From the NCBI GenBank assembly GCA_025453855.1, contig JALOPO010000292.1:1-11189 (forward strand): a stretch of DNA of 11,189 nucleotides, given 5' to 3'. The stretch comes from Gemmatimonadaceae bacterium. Its GTDB lineage: Bacteria > Gemmatimonadota > Gemmatimonadetes > Gemmatimonadales > Gemmatimonadaceae. Under the pieces are notes generated by a model. The model saw only the letters and a list, made by a program, of their open reading frames with translations. It was not told the DNA's origin and searched no databases. Both the position numbers and the translations under genes were made by a program. Below are positions 7,876 through 11,189 of the stretch, in pieces; position 1 is the first letter of the stretch; the number at the start of each line of letters is the position of its first letter.

Positions 7876-9551
7876 CCGACGCGGCGCGCGTGCCGCGTCG
7901 CTGCTCGCGCGCCCTCGCATCCACGCTGCTCGGCCTGGGCATCGTCGCCGGCGTGCCGGGGCGCCTCGTCGCGCAGGATCCGACCTGGTCGACCTGCGAC
8001 CCGCGCCCCGGTCGCAGCTGCGGCGGCCGCGCGCTCACGCGTGGCGAGAGCGCCGAGATCGAGGCGCTCTACAACGCACCGGCGACGCGCCGCGTGCAGG
8101 GGGCGTTCGCGCTCGCCGCCGACTCGGTGGTCGGAAGCGCACTCGCCGTCCTCGGTGGGCCGGTGCGCATCGCGGGGCGCGTGGACGGGAGCCTGCTCGT
8201 GCTCAACGGCGATGTCGCCCTCGAGGCGACCGCGGTGATCACGGGCGACGTGGCGGTGCTCGGCGGACGCCTCGAGCGCGCCGAGGGGGCGCGCACCGGG
8301 AGCGTGCGCGCGGAGCCCGACAGCGTGGTCTACGGGCGGCTCGCGGCGACGCGCACCTACAATCGCGTTGAGGGGTGGCCGATCGAGTTCGGTCCGCGGC
8401 TGCGCTGGCGGACCACCTGGGGGACGCTCGCCGCCGACGCATTCGGGATCATCCGCACCGGCGATCGCCTGCGCCTCGACGGCAACCACATCGGCCACGA
8501 CGCGAAGCTCGAGCTCCGCTTCGGCCGCGACGAGCGCGTGACGATCGGCACGCGTGTGTACGACGTGGTCGCGCCGGTGGAGGACTGGCAGCTGAGCGAG
8601 GTGGAGGTGGGGCTGGCGAGCTTCCTCTTCACGAGCGACTACCGCGACTACTTCGACCGGCACGGCACCGCACTCGAGGCGTCGTGGCAGGCCGCCTCGT
8701 CGTTGCGGCTGACGGGCGCGCTGCGGGCCGAGGACTGGCGCCCGCGCCGCACGCTCGATCCGCTCTCGATCTTCCGCGCCGACGAGGCGTGGCGCCCCAA
8801 TCCGCAGTACGAGGCCGGCGACTGGACGATCACCGCGCTCGGTGCGACGTACGACACGCGCTCGGCGCCCGAGCGGCCGCGCACCGGCTGGTTCGTGCAG
8901 GGGGCGTACGAGTACGGCCGCGGGCGGGTGGAGTCGTACCTCCCCGATGGCCCCACGGCCACGCTGCCGCCGGTCCCGGCGCGCATCGGCTACGGACGCG
9001 CGCAGCTCGACCTGCGTCGCTACACGCGCATCTCGCCGGCCTCGCAGCTCAACGCCCGACTCTTCCTCGCCGGCTGGGTGCACGGTGATCCGCTCCCGCT
9101 GCAGCGACGCCTCTCGCTGAGCGGGCCCGGGGCGATGCCGGCCTTCGACTTCCGGCAGGCGATCACGACCCCCGACCGCCTGCAGTGCAGCAGCGCGGCC
9201 TTCACGTTCTCGGGGACGCCGGCGCTCTGCGATCGTGCGGCGCTCCTGAGCCTCGACTACCGGCACGACATCCGCTGGCTGGTGGACCTGCTCGACGCGC
9301 CGCGCTTCGTGCGCACCGATCGGTCGGGGGCAGCGGGGTGGGTGCTGTTCACCGATGTCGGGCGCGGGTGGCTCGTGAACCCGCGGGCGCCGCGCGCGCC
9401 GGTGCCGGGTGCACCGAGCGGGCTGGCGGCGCTCCATGCGTCGGTGGGGTTGGGGCTCGAGCTCTACCAGGGGGGGATCTACGTGGCCAAGGCGCTCGGC
9501 TCGCCATCGCCCGGCCCCAATGTCTTCCTGCGGCTCGTTCGCCGGTTCTGA
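7872..9551 (+). CDS. Outer-membrane protein: bactofilin-like beta-helix joined to an Omp85-like barrel
   Basis: The 559-residue protein has a signal peptide (about 1-35, ending near RLVAQ), a short linker with two cysteines, then glycine/valine repeats (about 75-150: SALAVLGGPVRIAGRV, GSLLVLNGDV, TGDVAVLGG), whose rhythm is that of bactofilin or polymer-forming beta-helices. From about 165 the sequence alternates polar and aromatic residues as a beta-barrel does. YDTRSAPERPRTGWF (327-341) is the strand motif common in Omp85/BamA-like barrels, and the chain ends in RRF with the C-terminal aromatic used by the BAM machine. No POTRA domains are visible, and the usual RGY/RGF loop motif is not obvious (LSLSGPGAMPAF stands where it might be). 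Start ATG overlaps the regulator stop (ATGA). Function is unknown; an insertase, transporter or surface protein are all possible. Confidence 0.85.
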
Positions 9552-10256
9552 ATGGACGCCGCCCCACCACGCGGCGACGCCGGGGCGCGGCGGGGCGCGG
9601 CGAACGCGCGCGGCCCGCGCCTGCGTGCGCTCGCGATCGGGCTGCTGGTGCTCGCCGCGCCGGTGCGCGCCGGTGCCGCGCAGGATCGCGGTGCGCGCCT
9701 CGACGTGACGCTTCCCGCGCGGGCAGTGGCGGGCGAGGGGCCGCAGGTGGCCACCATGCGCGTGCTCGCCGATGCCGACGTGCGCGAGCTGCTGCGGAGC
9801 GGCTTCCCGGCACGGCTCAGCTTCCGCTGCGAGCTCTGGCGCGACGCGACGTTCAACAACGTGCGCGAGGCGGCGCTGGAGTGGGACGTGATCGTCCGCT
9901 GGGATCCGCTCGACCGCAAGTACGACACCTATCGCGTGGCGAACGGTCGGGCGACGCGCACCGGCCGCTTCGACACGCCGGCCGAGATGGAAGCCTTCGT
10001 CGATCGTCCGTACCGCATCGCCGCGCCACCGCTCCGTCGCGGCCAGCGCTACTACTACGAGGCGCGCGTCGACATCGAGGTGCTGAGCGTGCGCGAGCTC
10101 GACGAGGTGGAGCGCTGGCTGCGCGGCGTCCCCGGCGAGCGCGATCGCACCGCCGGCACCGCCGCGGGCGAAGCGTTGCGCGGCCTCGTGGCCCGGCTCC
10201 TCGGCGGCGAGCGCCGCCAGTTCGAGGCGCGCAGCGCGACGTTCCGGGCGGAGTAG
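9552..10256 (+). CDS. Exported DUF4390-like protein
   Basis: The 234 residues begin with a long arginine-rich n-region, a hydrophobic core LALAIGLLVLAAP-like (about 25-38) and a probable cleavage after AGA or GAA near 43, so the product should be exported to the periplasm. The body (about 65-190) has ELLRSGFPARLSFRCELWR, a conserved Trp (W111), a basic YDTYRV segment and RGQRYYYEARVDIEVL, matching my memory of DUF4390, a family often encoded beside ntrY/ntrX in proteobacteria. That synteny with the NtrY-like kinase supports the call but no search was run. Its function is not established. ATG 9552 directly follows the TGA of the barrel gene (TGAATG), so the two are probably translated together. 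It is the last gene of the operon. Confidence 0.72.
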   Translation: MDAAPPRGDAGARRGAANARGPRLRALAIGLLVLAAPVRAGAAQDRGARLDVTLPARAVAGEGPQVATMRVLADADVRELLRSGFPARLSFRCELWRDATFNNVREAALEWDVIVRWDPLDRKYDTYRVANGRATRTGRFDTPAEMEAFVDRPYRIAAPPLRRGQRYYYEARVDIEVLSVRELDEVERWLRGVPGERDRTAGTAAGEALRGLVARLLGGERRQFEARSATFRAE

Positions 10257-10282
10257 CGGGCGTCCGGAGAGATCGGTGTCCC

Positions 10283-10477
10283 GAACAGCCGGAACTGCAA
10301 GGGAACGGCAGGCCACTGCAGGGACTGCAGGACTTCGGCGTGGTGCCTGCGAGCTCGGCGCGGGGACAGCCCTTCCTCACGTGTTCTTCGTGCCGGGTGG
10401 CGACGGATTCCGCTCGCGCACGTGAATGCTGTCGTTCCCTGCTCTTGCCTGCCGTTCCCTTGCAGTTCCCGCTGTTC
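10283..10477. repeat. 31-bp near-perfect inverted repeat with 133-bp spacer between convergent genes
   Basis: Arms 10283-10313 and 10447-10477 are reverse complements at 30 of 31 positions. Similarity continues loosely into the spacer. Within and next to the arms, a decamer of the form GGGAACNGCA recurs at about 10-bp steps (10291-10325, and on the minus strand 10431-10477). The element fills most of the 257-bp gap between the convergent DUF4390-like gene and the TrpF-like gene. It could be a bidirectional terminator, a small non-autonomous mobile element or a genome-specific intergenic repeat. I see no ORF and no target-site duplication. Confidence 0.75.
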
Positions 10478-10513
10478 AAGGCGCCGACGCCGCCTTCCGC
10501 GCGAATCGGCGGA

Positions 10514-11176
10514 TCAGGAATGCGCGTCGGCAGCGCGGACCGCGGCGATGAAGGCGGCGAGCCTGGCGGGGTCGAGGGCACCCGCGGTGCGGACGCCGCT
10601 GCAGACGTCGACGCCGAAGGGGCGCACGCGGGCGATGGCGGCGGCGACGTTGCCGGGGTGCAGGCCGCCGGCGAGCCAGACGGGCGTTCGCACACGCGAC
10701 ACGATGCGCGCCGAGAGCGACCAGTCGTGCACGCGACCGGTGCCACCGAGCTCCCGCACGGCGGCGGAGGGGCGGCCGGAGTCGAGGAGGAGGGCGTGCA
10801 CGCCGCCGGCGACGCGCTCCGCGTAGGTGATGCTCGCCTCGTCCTCGACATGGACGACCTGCACGATGGCGATGCCGGGCAGCGCGCGGCGCAACGCCGC
10901 ATGTACGGTGGGCTCGAGATGATCGACGAGCTGCAGCACACCGGTGCCAGCGGCGCGCTGCTGCGCCATGATCGCGTCAGCGGTGCGCTCGCTGGTGAGA
11001 TGGAACGCGGCCACGCCGGGCGGCACGGTGGCGGCGATGGTCGCGATCAGTGCGTCGTCGATGGGCCCCGGCCCGCTCGGCATGCACGCCACGAGCCCCA
11101 CGGCGTGCACGCCGGCGCCGATCGCCATCTCCGCCTCGGTCACGTTGGCGATGCAGCAGATCTTGATGCGCGTCAT
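10514..11176 (-). CDS. Phosphoribosylanthranilate isomerase-like protein, divergent stand-alone TrpF subgroup
   Basis: TrpF enzymes isomerise N-(5-phosphoribosyl)anthranilate in tryptophan synthesis, using a general-base Cys and general-acid Asp in a TIM barrel. Here C7 (KICCIANV) and D132 (LLLDSG) keep these positions, and GGTGRVHDW (144-152), LAGGLHPGNV (168-177) and VDVCSGVR (189-196) form the phosphate-binding side. Differences from textbook TrpF are CC in place of CG after KI, MPSGPG (32-37) where the SPR motif normally sits, and DVCSGVR for DVSSGVE. I recall a subgroup with this MPSGPG signature that is usually not in trp operons, and no other trp gene is visible here. Length (220) is normal. 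The function could be true TrpF or a related isomerase. ATG 11176 is close to the window edge, with no visible Shine-Dalgarno in the 13 bases upstream. Confidence 0.85.
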   Translation of the reverse strand: MTRIKICCIANVTEAEMAIGAGVHAVGLVACMPSGPGPIDDALIATIAATVPPGVAAFHLTSERTADAIMAQQRAAGTGVLQLVDHLEPTVHAALRRALPGIAIVQVVHVEDEASITYAERVAGGVHALLLDSGRPSAAVRELGGTGRVHDWSLSARIVSRVRTPVWLAGGLHPGNVAAAIARVRPFGVDVCSGVRTAGALDPARLAAFIAAVRAADAHS

Positions 11177-11189
11177 GCGTACGTCGTGG

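Noticed and set aside
10481..10513. Weak GCCGCC/GGCGG stem as a terminator for the TrpF-like gene
   Set aside because: Only 5 to 6 pairs in very GC-rich DNA and no T-tract; expected by chance.

Overview
The window is GC-rich bacterial DNA (about 70% G+C by eye) with few stop codons in any frame, so most long open frames are antisense shadows of real genes. Shine-Dalgarno sites are sparse and many genes overlap by 1 to 4 bases. The gene content, the outer-membrane proteins and a roughly 10-bp-periodic intergenic repeat suggest a Gram-negative, Gemmatimonadota-like organism. That placement is inference and was not tested by search.

Left block (1-3716, minus strand): a NYN-domain protein with OST-HTH/LOTUS-like domains and a histone-H1-like basic tail, then a 3-methyladenine DNA glycosylase (AAG/Mpg family), then a lipoprotein-type M19 membrane dipeptidase that runs off the left edge. 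The last two overlap by GTGA. Two very strong perfect hairpins fill the gap between the NYN gene and the glycosylase gene. The NYN open frame begins abruptly, apparently without the first beta strand and first acidic residue of the fold.

Central block (4000-10256, plus strand): a tightly packed probable operon. In order it encodes an NtrY-like histidine kinase; two small single-pass membrane proteins that share a C-terminal coiled-coil signature; an NtrX/NtrC-like sigma-54 response regulator; an outer-membrane protein that joins a bactofilin-like beta-helix to an Omp85-like barrel; and a secreted DUF4390-like protein. The kinase, its regulator and the envelope proteins look like one signalling and envelope unit.

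The strongest anomaly is an exact 49-bp tandem duplication (7126-7174 and 7175-7223) at the Walker B region of the regulator. It shifts the frame by +1 and removes the rest of the ATPase and the DNA-binding domain. The shifted frame stays open and joins the next gene in frame, giving a spurious-looking 1046-codon ORF. Removing one copy restores a normal 471-residue regulator. It is either a recent and potentially reversible mutation or an assembly error.

Right end (10257-11176): a 31-bp near-perfect inverted repeat with a 133-bp spacer lies between convergent genes. It is followed by a minus-strand stand-alone phosphoribosylanthranilate isomerase of a divergent TrpF-like subgroup. I saw no tRNA, rRNA, CRISPR array, insertion sequence or phage gene. 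The nearest thing to an undescribed system is the kinase, twin coiled-coil and barrel operon.
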